From Pseudaquabacterium terrae (GTDB lineage Bacteria > Pseudomonadota > Gammaproteobacteria > Burkholderiales > Burkholderiaceae_C), in contig NZ_JABRWJ010000001.1 in assembly GCF_013266755.1 (NCBI RefSeq), positions 248,001 to 312,000 on the forward strand: a stretch of DNA of 64,000 nucleotides, written 5' to 3'. The translations under genes were made by a program, and so were the position numbers. The notes below the pieces were generated by a model. That model saw only the letters and a program-made list of their open reading frames with translations, had not been told where the DNA came from and made no database searches. Below are positions 40,067 to 48,380 of this stretch, piece by piece (the first letter of the stretch is position 1; each line of letters opens with the position of its first letter).

Positions 40067-42319
40067 ATGCAAAAAATTTCGTGGTGGCGATGGGCTGCGG
40101 CCCTGGGTGGGGCCTGCGGCATCGCCGCGGCATGCGCGCCGGCGTGGGCCGCCGACAGCGCGGTGGTGCGGACCGATCAGGTGCGCGCCGAATTGCTGGC
40201 CCATGCGCCGGAGGGCGTTGCGCCCGGCAAGCCGCTGATGCTCGGGCTGTTGATCGAGCACCAGCCGCATTGGCACACCTATTGGCGCAATCCCGGCGAT
40301 TCGGGCTTGCCGACGACACTCACGTGGCAGCTGCCGGCGGGCCTGGCGGCGGGTGAGATCCAATGGCCGCGACCGCACCGGTTGCCGGTCGGACCGCTGG
40401 TCAATTACGGCTACGAAGGCCGGCTGCTGCTGCCGGTGCCGGTGCAGGTGACCCAGCCACCGGCCGGTGCGAACCTGACGATCGGATTGCGCGCCGACTG
40501 GCTGGTGTGCAAGGAAGTCTGCATTCCCGAGTCGGGCGAATTCCGGCTGCAGTTGCCGGCGCAGGCGGCTACCGCCGCGCATGGTGCGCTGTTCGAGGCC
40601 GCACGTGCCGCGCAGCCGCGGCCGCTGGCCAACGCGCGCGCCACCGCGCGGGTCGACGGCGCCGCGCTGGCGCTCCAGGTCGACGGGCTGCCGGCGGGTT
40701 GGCGCGGCCAGGCGGTCGAGTATTTCGCCGCCGATGCCGGCTTGATCGAACATGCCGGCCGCATCGAAGCGCGCTGGCAGGGCGAGCGGCTGCTGCTGCG
40801 CGTGCCGCTGTCGGCGCAGCGCAGCGCGAGTCCGGCGCTGCTCGATGCCGTGCTGGCGCGGCCCGGTGCGGCCGACGCGGTGCAGGTGGGCTTCCGCGTC
40901 GAGGGCGCGTGGCCGGCCCCGGGCGCCGCGCCGCAGGGGGCGGCCGCACCGGCGGTCGCGGCGCCTGGGACCGCGGCGTCGGAGCAGCCGGTGCCGGCGG
41001 ATGAAGGGATGTCGCTCGCCCTGGCCTGGGTGCTCGCCTTTGCCGGTGGGCTGCTGCTGAATCTGATGCCTTGCGTGTTCCCGGTGCTATCGCTCAAAGT
41101 GCTCGGCTTCACGCACGACGTCGGCCAGCGCCGCGCGTTGCTGGCCGGCGGGCTGGCTTATTCGGCTGGCGTGATCACGTCCTTCGTCGGGCTGGCGGCG
41201 CTGCTGCTGATGCTGCGCGCCGCCGGGGCCGGGCTCGGCTGGGGCTTCCAGCTGCAGTCGCCCGCTTTCGTCGCCGGCCTGGCGCTGCTGTTCACGATGC
41301 TCGGGCTGAACCTGGCGGGCGTGTTCGAGTTCGGCAAGTTCGCGCCCGACAGCGTCTGCACGAAACGCGCGCGCCGGCCGCTCGTCGACCACGCGCTGAC
41401 GGGCGTGCTGGCGGTGCTGATCGCTTCGCCGTGCACGGCGCCGTTCATGGGCGCAGCGCTCGGCGCGGCGCTGACGCAGCCGGCGGGCATCGCGCTCGGC
41501 CTGTTCGCGATGCTGGGCGCCGGCATGGCGGCGCCCTACCTTTTGATCGCTGCCTGGCCGCGCCTGACCGACTGGCTGCCGCGACCGGGGCCGTGGATGG
41601 CGCACTTCAAGGCGGCGATGGCCTTTCCGATGTTCGCCACCGTCGTCTGGCTGCTGTGGGTGATCGGCCAGCAGGTCGGCGTCGATGGCGCCGCGGCGCT
41701 GCTCGGCCTGCTGGTGCTGGTGGCGTTCGTCGCCTGGATCTTCTCGATCAGTCGCGGCGGCGCGCGGCGCTGGGCCTGGCGCGGTGGCGCGCTGGCGCTG
41801 CTGGTGGTGGCCGCGGGCTGGACCGCGCCGTGGCTGCTGCGCGATGAAGCGCAGCTGCAGGCCGCGGGCGCCAAGCTGCCCGCGGCGCTCAGTGCCGCCG
41901 CATGGCAGCCATGGAGCGCGCAGCGCGTGCGTGAAGCACAGGCGACCGGCCGGCCGGTCTTCGTCGATTTCACCGCCGCCTGGTGCGTCACCTGCCAGTT
42001 CAACAAGCGGGTCGTGCTGGCGCAGCGCGAGGTGATGGCCGACTTCGAGCGCAAGCGTGTGCTGCTGCTGCGCGCCGACTGGACGCGCAAGGACGCGCGC
42101 ATCACCGCGGCACTGAATGAGCTGGGCCGCAGCGGCGTGCCGGTCTATGCGTTGTACGGACCGGGCGAAGCCGCGCCGCGGCTGTTGTCCGAAATGCTGT
42201 CGGTGGCCGAGGTGCGCGAGGCGATCGCCGCCTGGCCGTCGGCACCGGATTCGAAGCCGGCGGGCACGCCGGTCGCCACGGCGGCAGACGCCGGCACGTC
42301 ATCAAGGAGCGAACAATGA
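40067..42319 (+). CDS. ScsB/DsbD-like membrane thiol:disulfide interchange reductase
   Basis: 750 aa. Signal peptide; a periplasmic N-terminal domain with a CxxxC pair (VCKEVCIPE, about 149-153); a central eight-helix DsbD domain with LLLNLMPCVFPVLSLKVLGF and IASPCTAPFMGAALGAAL bearing the transmembrane cysteine pair; and a C-terminal thioredoxin-like domain with DFTAAWCVTCQFNK. The N-terminal type (WHTYWRNPGDSGLPT) is that of ScsB rather than DsbD. It moves electrons from cytoplasmic thioredoxin to periplasmic partners, probably the redoxin encoded next (ATGA overlap). Confidence 0.88.
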   Translation: MQKISWWRWAAALGGACGIAAACAPAWAADSAVVRTDQVRAELLAHAPEGVAPGKPLMLGLLIEHQPHWHTYWRNPGDSGLPTTLTWQLPAGLAAGEIQWPRPHRLPVGPLVNYGYEGRLLLPVPVQVTQPPAGANLTIGLRADWLVCKEVCIPESGEFRLQLPAQAATAAHGALFEAARAAQPRPLANARATARVDGAALALQVDGLPAGWRGQAVEYFAADAGLIEHAGRIEARWQGERLLLRVPLSAQRSASPALLDAVLARPGAADAVQVGFRVEGAWPAPGAAPQGAAAPAVAAPGTAASEQPVPADEGMSLALAWVLAFAGGLLLNLMPCVFPVLSLKVLGFTHDVGQRRALLAGGLAYSAGVITSFVGLAALLLMLRAAGAGLGWGFQLQSPAFVAGLALLFTMLGLNLAGVFEFGKFAPDSVCTKRARRPLVDHALTGVLAVLIASPCTAPFMGAALGAALTQPAGIALGLFAMLGAGMAAPYLLIAAWPRLTDWLPRPGPWMAHFKAAMAFPMFATVVWLLWVIGQQVGVDGAAALLGLLVLVAFVAWIFSISRGGARRWAWRGGALALLVVAAGWTAPWLLRDEAQLQAAGAKLPAALSAAAWQPWSAQRVREAQATGRPVFVDFTAAWCVTCQFNKRVVLAQREVMADFERKRVLLLRADWTRKDARITAALNELGRSGVPVYALYGPGEAAPRLLSEMLSVAEVREAIAAWPSAPDSKPAGTPVATAADAGTSSRSEQ

Positions 42320-42933
42320 AACGATGGATCACGGCGGTCGCCGTGGGCTTGGGCCTGGCGGGCAGCTCGGCGGCCATGGCGCAAGCCGCCGTCAACCAGC
42401 CCGCACCGGCCTTCAGCGTGCAGGACGCCACCGGCAAGACGGTCAAGCTGGCTGACTTCAAGGGCAAGTACGTGGTGCTCGAATGGGTCAACCCCGGCTG
42501 CCCGTTCGTGCAGAAGCACTACAACAGCGCCAACATGCCGGCGACGCAGAAGGATGCATTGGCGAAGGGGGCAGTGTGGCTCGCAGTGTCGTCGACCGCC
42601 AAGGAGGCCGGCGACTACCGGCCGCCGGCCGACCTGGCGGGCTGGCTGACATCGAAGTCCGCGGCGACGACGGCGACCCTGATGGACGATGACGGCAAGA
42701 TCGGCCGCAGCTACGGCGCGCGCACGACGCCGCACATGTACGTGATCGATCCGCAGGGCAAGCTGGTCTACGCCGGCGCGATCGACAGCAAGCCGACCGC
42801 CAACCCGGCCGACATCAAGAGCGCGACGAACTACGTGCGCCAGGCGCTCGACGAAGTGTTCGCCGGCAAGCCGGTGTCGCAGCCGACGACGCAGGCCTAC
42901 GGCTGCTCGATCAAGTACGCCAGCGCCGGCTGA
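42316..42933 (+). CDS. Periplasmic redoxin/thioredoxin-fold protein, partner of ScsB-like reductase
   Basis: 205 aa with a signal peptide (1-24) and a redoxin domain: VNQPAPAFSVQDATGKTVKL, then VVLEWVNPGCPFVQKHYNS with a single peroxidatic-type cysteine, and ARTTPHMYVIDPQGKLVYAG. A second cysteine (YGCSIKY) is near the C-terminus. It resembles AhpC/TSA-type proteins. The ATG overlaps the reductase stop and AAGGAGC gives a good ribosome-binding site. It is presumably reduced by that protein. Confidence 0.86.
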   Translation: MKRWITAVAVGLGLAGSSAAMAQAAVNQPAPAFSVQDATGKTVKLADFKGKYVVLEWVNPGCPFVQKHYNSANMPATQKDALAKGAVWLAVSSTAKEAGDYRPPADLAGWLTSKSAATTATLMDDDGKIGRSYGARTTPHMYVIDPQGKLVYAGAIDSKPTANPADIKSATNYVRQALDEVFAGKPVSQPTTQAYGCSIKYASAG

Positions 42934-42943
42934 GCGCGTCGCT

Positions 42944-44257
42944 TCAGTGGCGCGTGGCGGGCGTTGCGACAGCGGCGGCCGCCTGCAACGCGCGCTCATG
43001 CAGCAGCTCGCGTTCGCGCGCATTGAGCGCCAGCGCTGCGGCGCGTTCGAACTCGTGCTGCGCCTCGGCGGCGCGGCCGAGCTTCATCAGGAAGTCGCCG
43101 CGCACGCTCGGCAGCCAGTGGTACTGCGCCAGTGACGGTTCGTCGACCAGCGCGTCGACGAGCTCCAGTCCCGCCGCCGGCCCGAAGGCCATCGCCACCG
43201 CGACCGCGCGGTTGAGCTCGACCACCGGCGACGGCGCGAGCTGGGCCAGCGCGTCGTACAACGCCGCGATGCGCGGCCAGTCGGTCGCGTCGGCGGTGCG
43301 GGCACGCGCATGGCAGGCAGCGATCGAGGCCTGCAGCGCGTAGGGCCCCAGCGCTCCGGCGGCGGCCGCCAGCACTTCGGCGCGCTGCAGCGCCGCCAGC
43401 CCCCGTCGGATCAGCAGCGGGTCCCAGCGCGCGCGGTTCTGCTCCAGCAGCAGCACCGGCTTGCCGGTGGCATCGGTGCGCGCGGCGGCGCGCGACGACT
43501 GCAGCTCGAGTAACGCGCAAAGGCCGTGGACCTCGGGCTCGTTCGGTGCCAGGCCGCAGAGCACACGCGCCAGCCGCAGCGCCTCGTCGCACAAGGCCGG
43601 GCGCATCCAGTCGCTGCCGGCGGTCGCTGTGTAGCCCTCGTTGAAGATCAGGTACAGCACCTCGAGCACCGAGGCCAGCCGCGCCGCCAGCGATTCGTCG
43701 CGCGGCAGCTCGAAGGGCACTTTCGCGGCCGCCAGCGTGCGCTTGGCGCGCACGATGCGCTGCGCGATCGTCGGCTCCGGCACCAGGAAGGCGCGGGCGA
43801 TCTCGTCGGTGGTCAGGCCGCCGAGCAGGCGCAGCGTCAACGCGGCGCGCGCTTCGGTCGACAGCACCGGGTGGCAGGCGGTGAAGATCAGCCGCAGCAG
43901 GTCGTCGCCGATGCGGTCGGCGCGCGCCGCGTCGAGGGCGTCGACGAAGTCCGGCACGATCAGCGCCTCCTGCGCCTCGAGGTCATGGCCGATCTCTTCA
44001 TGCTTGCGCTCCTGAAGCTGGCGGTGGCGCAGGTGGTCGAGCGCGCGGCGTTTCGCGGTGGCCACCAGCCAGGCGCCCGGGTTGTCGGGCACGCCGGTCG
44101 CGGGCCAGTGCTCGAGGGCCGCAACCAGTGCGTCCTGCGCCAGCTCCTCGGCGACGCCCAGATCGCGCGTCATGCGCGCGACGACGGCGACGATCTTCGC
44201 GGCCTCGATGCGCCAGACGGCTTCGATCGCGCGGTGGGTCGGCTGGGACGAGACCAT
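42944..44257 (-). CDS. ECF42-like RNA polymerase sigma factor with C-terminal extension
   Basis: 437 aa. Region 2 (AAKIVAVVARMTRDLGVAEE, then LATAKRRALDHLRHR-like) and region 4 (RLLGGLTTDEIARAFLVPEP) occupy the first 180 residues; the remaining 250 form a helical, TPR-like extension with LYLIFNEGYTAT, typical of this SigJ-like/ECF42 group. No anti-sigma gene is present; these factors are typically linked to DGPF-domain proteins, and two such genes follow upstream on the same strand. Likely regulates them. Convergent with the redoxin gene. Confidence 0.9.
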   Translation of the reverse strand: MVSSQPTHRAIEAVWRIEAAKIVAVVARMTRDLGVAEELAQDALVAALEHWPATGVPDNPGAWLVATAKRRALDHLRHRQLQERKHEEIGHDLEAQEALIVPDFVDALDAARADRIGDDLLRLIFTACHPVLSTEARAALTLRLLGGLTTDEIARAFLVPEPTIAQRIVRAKRTLAAAKVPFELPRDESLAARLASVLEVLYLIFNEGYTATAGSDWMRPALCDEALRLARVLCGLAPNEPEVHGLCALLELQSSRAAARTDATGKPVLLLEQNRARWDPLLIRRGLAALQRAEVLAAAAGALGPYALQASIAACHARARTADATDWPRIAALYDALAQLAPSPVVELNRAVAVAMAFGPAAGLELVDALVDEPSLAQYHWLPSVRGDFLMKLGRAAEAQHEFERAAALALNARERELLHERALQAAAAVATPATRH

Positions 44258-44269
44258 CGGCCGCGGGCT

Positions 44270-44686
44270 TTAGCTTCGGCCCACGCCCATTTCGCGGAAA
44301 CGTTCGACCTCTTTGCTTTCGCCGAAGTCTTCCAGCTCGTACAACTGGCGCACTTCGATCTCGCAATCCGACGCACCGAACGGCGACGGAAAGCGGCGCG
44401 ACCATTCGAGCGCTTCTTCGCGCGAGGCCACCTGGATGACCGTGTAGCCGGCGATCAGCTCCTTGGACTCGGCGAACGGGCCGTCGACCACCGTGCCCTT
44501 GCCGTGGTGGTAGCGGATGCGCCAGCCCTTGGCGCTCGGCTGCAGGCCGTTGGCATCGAGCAGCACGCCGGCCTGCACCAGTTGCTCGTGGTAGTCGGCC
44601 ATCGCGGCCATCAGCGCCTCATCGGCGACCGGGCTGGTCTCGCTCTCGGATTCCGCGTTGGCGCGGACCATGATCATGAATCGCAT
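44270..44686 (-). CDS. YCII-family DGPF-domain protein
   Basis: 138 aa. MRFMIMVRANAESESETSPV opens the domain, with WRIRYHHGKGTVVDGPFAES and KELIAGYTVIQVASREEALE around the DGPF signature. It lies 12 bp upstream of the ECF42-like sigma gene on the same strand, the standard arrangement. DGPF proteins may take part in detoxification or small-molecule turnover; the reaction is unknown. It resembles the N-terminal half of the fusion at 5026-5943. Confidence 0.88.
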   Translation of the reverse strand: MRFMIMVRANAESESETSPVADEALMAAMADYHEQLVQAGVLLDANGLQPSAKGWRIRYHHGKGTVVDGPFAESKELIAGYTVIQVASREEALEWSRRFPSPFGASDCEIEVRQLYELEDFGESKEVERFREMGVGRS

Positions 44687-44808
44687 CGTGTTTCTCCAAC
44701 TGGCCTGGGATGGGCGGAGCGCCGCGGGTTTCAGCGGCTGCTGTTCACACGACGAACGACCACGCGTCCGATCGACACGCCATCACCTCGGTGGAAACCC
44801 TTGGCGCG

Positions 44809-45174
44809 TCAGAGCGAATCTTCGAAGCAGGCGCCGATGCGGCGCACTTCGACGCTGGCCCACTCGGCGGCCGGGCATTCGCGCGCCAGCGCCAGCGCCT
44901 CTTCCTGGGTATCGCAATTCAGCAGGAAGAAGCCGCCGATGATTTCCTTGGCCTCGGCGAACGGGCCGTCGAGCACGCGGGCGCGGCCCTCGCGTTTCTC
45001 GACGCGGCGGATCTGGTCGTCGATGCGCAGCGATTCGGTGGCCTGCAGCAGCCCGCGCCGCTTCAGGTCGCCAGCGAAGCCGGTCATGCGGTCCCAGGCC
45101 TCGCGGGCCTGGGTTTCGTTGCGTTGGCGGCGTTGGCCGGGCGGTTCGAGCACCAGCAGCATGTAGGCGGACAT
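44809..45174 (-). CDS. Second YCII-family DGPF-domain protein
   Basis: 121 aa. AYMLLVLEPPGQRRQRNETQ leads to ARVLDGPFAEAKEIIGGFFL and DTQEEALALARECPAAEWAS, a compact DGPF domain closer to the plain YCII type. It belongs to the same ECF42-linked group; the 122-bp gap to the next DGPF gene holds a possible promoter region but no clear boxes. ATG 45174. Confidence 0.87.
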   Translation of the reverse strand: MSAYMLLVLEPPGQRRQRNETQAREAWDRMTGFAGDLKRRGLLQATESLRIDDQIRRVEKREGRARVLDGPFAEAKEIIGGFFLLNCDTQEEALALARECPAAEWASVEVRRIGACFEDSL

Positions 45175-45206
45175 CGGAGAACTCCGGTTCGAGACCAGCG
45201 GGGATG

Positions 45207-45596
45207 TTAACGAGCCCCCATGCAGGCTCGCCCGAGCAGCAGCCCGAGGGCCGTCAGTGCCAGCGACCCGGCCAGATGGGTCGAGGCGGTCGCCAATGCC
45301 CAGGCGTGTTGCTGGCGCTCGATCAATCCGACCACCTCGGCCGAGAAGGTCGAGAAGGTCGTCAGGCCGCCGAGGAAACCGGTGACCGCGAAGAGGCGCC
45401 ACTCGGGTGCCGTGAGGCCGCCGGGACCGAGGCAGGCCCCGGCGATGCCGATCAGCAGGCCGCCGACCAGATTGGCAGCCAGCGTGCCGAGCGGCAGCGT
45501 CGGCAGCAGCGGATTCAGCCACAGCGCGAGCACCCAGCGCAGGCAGGCGCCGAGGCCGGCACCGACAAAAACCACCATGAATCCGATGCCGCTCAT
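45207..45596 (-). CDS. crcB: CrcB/Fluc fluoride channel
   Basis: 129-aa inner-membrane protein with four helices and the fluoride-channel signatures GACLRWVLALWLNP, NLVGGLLIGIAGA and GFLGGLTTFSTFSAEVV. It exports F- as an antiparallel dimer. ATG 45596 with GGGGAA upstream is preferred to a GTG 18 bases earlier. No fluoride riboswitch is seen in the leader. Divergent from the integrase gene. Confidence 0.92.
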   Translation of the reverse strand: MSGIGFMVVFVGAGLGACLRWVLALWLNPLLPTLPLGTLAANLVGGLLIGIAGACLGPGGLTAPEWRLFAVTGFLGGLTTFSTFSAEVVGLIERQQHAWALATASTHLAGSLALTALGLLLGRACMGAR

Positions 45597-45665
45597 CTGC
45601 CGTTCCCCGTTCACTCGCGCTTGGTCGCTGCGGCGGGCAGCCTAGCCGAATGCCGCCATCGTTCA

Positions 45666-45681
45666 AGAATGAACCAACGGC
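45666..45681 (+). repeat. Left arm of 16-bp inverted repeat upstream of the integrase
   Basis: AGAATGAACCAACGGC is the perfect reverse complement of 45827-45842, with 145 bases between the arms. A 16-bp exact match at this distance is very unlikely by chance. It could be a recombination site for the neighbouring recombinase. Confidence 0.7.
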
Positions 45682-45824
45682 CGGCGGTTGGTGGTCAAGG
45701 CGGCATTCAGGGTTTCGGGATGGGAGTGGGATTGAGGTGGGTATGGCGGATGAGCGGTACGCAGGTGCTGGGAAGGGCGGGCGTGAAGTTGGTGGAAGTG
45801 GGTGGGTTGTGTAAGATCAAGCGC

Positions 45825-46865
45825 ATGCCGTTGGTTCATTCTCAAACTGGTGACCTGTTCGAGCGCAGCGATTCGCCGCTGCCCGCCTTTCGCGATGGCT
45901 TCGAGCGCTGGCTGGCTCAGGCGCGCCATGCCGGCACGCTGGCGCGCGACTCGTCGGAAGAGGTCTACCGGCACCTGTGGTCGGTGCTGACGAAGTGGTG
46001 CGTGTCGCAGAACCCGCCGCTGCACCTGGAGACGCTGACCGCCGCCGACCTCGAGGCCTTCATCGCCTCGCGCTGCGGTGCGGAGGGGCCGGACCAGGAG
46101 CTGTCGCCGCGGTATGTCTGGCGCCTGCTGCACCTCGTCGACCGCGTGCTGAACCAGCGTGGCCGGCGGCTTGCGCGGCCGGCCAATCTGGCGGCCGCCG
46201 AGCTGCTCGACAGCCGGCCGGACTGGCGCTACGCAAATGCCAGCGATGCCGATCCCTTGCCCGAGCACCTGAACGCGGCCCAGGCGCGACAGTTGGTCGA
46301 CCACCTGTCGCAGGCGCGGCCGCGGGCCGGCCAGCGGCCCGCGGTGCAGGGCTGGCAGGAGCTGCGCAACCGCTGCGCCGTCGCGCTGCAGCTCGGCGCC
46401 GGGCTCGGGCCGGGCGACGTGCGCGGGCTGACGCTGTCGTCGGTGGTGATCGCCGGCGGCCGCCGCAAGGACCTGCCGTGGAAGCTGCAGGTCGAGGCCA
46501 CCGGCAGTGCGCCGGCGCATGAAGCGCCGATCGCCGCCTGGGCCGGCTTGCTGCTGCGGCATTGGCTCGAGGTGCGGGCGCACAACGGCATTGCCGGCGA
46601 GCAGCTCTTTCCGTCGACCAAGAGCGGCAAGCCCTGGGGCAAGGTGGCGCAGTACCAGGCCGTCAAGCAGGTGCTCGGCGCGGCGGGCTTCGACCACGAC
46701 GTGGTGCGCGGCGGCTCGTTTCGCCTGCGCCACACTTTTGCGCTGCGGCAGCTGCGGCGCGGGCGATCGGTCGACGAAGTGGCGCGCTGGCTCGGCATCG
46801 TCGATGCCGCGTCAATGTCACGTTATCAGCGCGTGTTGTATGCGCCGGTCGACGACGTGATCTGA
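45825..46865 (+). CDS. Tyrosine recombinase/integrase-like protein with altered catalytic residues
   Basis: 346 aa. N-terminal SAM-like core-binding region (about 20-125) and a C-terminal catalytic region (about 150-340) with GSFRLRHTFALRQLRRGRSV and VARWLGIVDAASMSRYQRVL. The nucleophile Tyr334 and Arg302 are present, but the HxxR histidine is Phe299, the LGH histidine is Ile325, and the first arginine position reads GLGPGD. It may be inactive or work differently. The first six codons coincide with one arm of the inverted repeat. An open frame runs upstream to 45669, so a longer protein cannot be excluded. Confidence 0.78.
   Translation: MPLVHSQTGDLFERSDSPLPAFRDGFERWLAQARHAGTLARDSSEEVYRHLWSVLTKWCVSQNPPLHLETLTAADLEAFIASRCGAEGPDQELSPRYVWRLLHLVDRVLNQRGRRLARPANLAAAELLDSRPDWRYANASDADPLPEHLNAAQARQLVDHLSQARPRAGQRPAVQGWQELRNRCAVALQLGAGLGPGDVRGLTLSSVVIAGGRRKDLPWKLQVEATGSAPAHEAPIAAWAGLLLRHWLEVRAHNGIAGEQLFPSTKSGKPWGKVAQYQAVKQVLGAAGFDHDVVRGGSFRLRHTFALRQLRRGRSVDEVARWLGIVDAASMSRYQRVLYAPVDDVI
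45827..45842 (-). repeat. Right arm of 16-bp inverted repeat, within integrase codons 1-6
   Basis: GCCGTTGGTTCATTCT pairs exactly with 45666-45681. It encodes part of the integrase N-terminus (PLVHS). The 145 bp enclosed are purine-rich on the plus strand from about 45718, unlike the surroundings. Confidence 0.7.
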
Positions 46866-46897
46866 CCGGCGCGGCCGGTCGACAAGGTGATCTGACC
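46844..46897 (+). repeat. Tandem duplication of the integrase 3' end
   Basis: A 24-base unit spanning the last codons and stop of the integrase (46844-46867) recurs at 46874-46897 with two differences, period 30. Between the copies is the hairpin GACCGGC-GCG-GCCGGTC (46864-46880), and the same arms recur at 46925-46941 with loop GAA, next to the stop of the facing small gene. The hairpins may end both transcripts. Confidence 0.65.
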
Positions 46898-46939
46898 TGC
46901 GCGCACCCGGTCGCAACGCGCGATGACCGGCGAAGCCGG

Positions 46940-47110
46940 TCAGTGCACGATGCCGAGGCCGAATGCCAGCAGCACCGCCGAGCCGACGACCAGCAGCGCG
47001 CCGAGCAGGCGCAGCGCCGCGGAGCGGCGGCGGCGGAACAAATGCCGGTCGCTGGGCCAGAACAGCCCGCTGTTGCTGAATCGTCCGCTGGTGTCGAGTC
47101 GCCCGTCCAT
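46940..47110 (-). CDS. 56-aa single-helix membrane protein
   Basis: Starts MDGRLDTSGRFSNSGLFWPS, followed by a basic RHLFRRRRS stretch and one hydrophobic helix (ALRLLGALLVVGSAVLLAFG) ending GIVH. The positive-inside rule places the N-terminus in the cytoplasm. It is divergent from ribD with a 142-bp gap and convergent with the integrase. Too short for most gene finders, but composition and topology are protein-like. Function unknown. Confidence 0.55.
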   Translation of the reverse strand: MDGRLDTSGRFSNSGLFWPSDRHLFRRRRSAALRLLGALLVVGSAVLLAFGLGIVH

Positions 47111-47252
47111 CGTCAGTCCATCTTACGCACGCGGCCTGCCGCGGTAACCCCTCGTTCGTGGCATTCGCCACGCGTGCCAGCGTGATTTGCGCACAACCCG
47201 TGCGACTGCTTTGTTGTCCCGCAAGCGACAGGCGCAGCGGCACAATCACCGC

Positions 47253-48380
47253 ATGAATGTTTCAGGCAGCTTTTCGGCCAACGACGAACGTCATATGCGG
47301 CGCGCTTTGCAGCTCGCCGCCGAGGCCATCGGCCTGTCCGACCCGAATCCGCGCGTCGGCTGCGTGCTGGTCGGCGACGGCTGGGTCGCCGAAGGTCATA
47401 CGCAGGCGGCCGGGCAGGCGCATGCCGAGGTGATGGCCCTGCGCATGGCGCGCGAGCGCGGCCACGCACTGGCCGGCGCGACGGCCTATGTCACGCTCGA
47501 ACCCTGCGCGCACCATGGCCGCACACCGCCGTGCTGCGACGCGTTGATCGAGGCCGGCCTGCGGCGCGTCGTGGTTGCGTCCGGCGATCCGCATCCGCAA
47601 GTCGCCGGCGAGGGCCTGCGGCGCCTGCGCGCGGCGGGCATCGAGGTCCAGGTCGGGTTGCTCGGCGATGATTCGCGCGAGTTGAACATCGGCTTCCTGT
47701 CGCGCATCGAGCGCGGCCGGCCCTTCGTGCGCCTGAAGGTGGCGGGATCGATCGATGGCCGCAGCGCGCTCGACAACGGCGAAAGCCGTTGGATCACCGG
47801 CCCCGAAGCACGCGCCGACGGCCACCAGTGGCGCAAGCGCGCTGGCGCGGTGCTCAGCGGCATCGGCACGGTGCTCGCCGACGACCCGCGCCTGGACGTG
47901 CGTGACGTGCCCACCGTGCGCCAGCCGCTGCGCGTGATCGCCGATGCGCGCTTACAGACCCCGCCCGATGCGCGCCTGCTCGATCCGCCGGGCGAGGTGC
48001 TGATCGTCGCCGCGAGCGCCGAAGGCCCCGCCGCGCAAGCATTGCGCGCACGCGGCGCCGACGTGCGTGCATTCGCCAATGCGCAGGGCCGCATCGACCT
48101 GCCCGCGCTGATCCTGGCGCTGGGCGACCGCGGTATCAATGAATTGCATGTCGAAGCCGGGCCGCGGCTGAATGCCGCGCTGCTCGAAGCCGACCTGGTC
48201 GACGAATTGCTGATCTACCAGGCGCCGCTGCTGATCGGCCCGGGGCGTGCACTGGCGGCATTGCCCGCGCTCGCGCAGCTGGCCGACGCGCGGCGCTTCC
48301 ATTTCATCGAGGCACTGTGCGTCGGTGCCGATCTGCGCCTGCGCGCGCGCCCCGTGCCCCGCTCGGAGACTGTTCGATGA
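47253..48380 (+). CDS. ribD: Bifunctional riboflavin biosynthesis deaminase/reductase RibD
   Basis: 375 aa. Deaminase domain (1-145) with zinc ligands in AHAEVMAL and PCAHHGRTPPCCD, and reductase domain (150-370) beginning RPFVRLKVAGSIDGRSAL with WITGPEARADGHQWR and ELHVEAGPRLNAALL. It catalyses the second and third steps of riboflavin synthesis from GTP. ATG 47253 gives the usual short N-terminus before the ANDERHMRRALQLA helix. The following gene overlaps by ATGA. Confidence 0.95.
   Translation: MNVSGSFSANDERHMRRALQLAAEAIGLSDPNPRVGCVLVGDGWVAEGHTQAAGQAHAEVMALRMARERGHALAGATAYVTLEPCAHHGRTPPCCDALIEAGLRRVVVASGDPHPQVAGEGLRRLRAAGIEVQVGLLGDDSRELNIGFLSRIERGRPFVRLKVAGSIDGRSALDNGESRWITGPEARADGHQWRKRAGAVLSGIGTVLADDPRLDVRDVPTVRQPLRVIADARLQTPPDARLLDPPGEVLIVAASAEGPAAQALRARGADVRAFANAQGRIDLPALILALGDRGINELHVEAGPRLNAALLEADLVDELLIYQAPLLIGPGRALAALPALAQLADARRFHFIEALCVGADLRLRARPVPRSETVR

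Noticed and set aside
45597-45824. Fluoride riboswitch before crcB
   Set aside because: No crcB-motif signature in the leader; the region instead contains the inverted repeat of the integrase.
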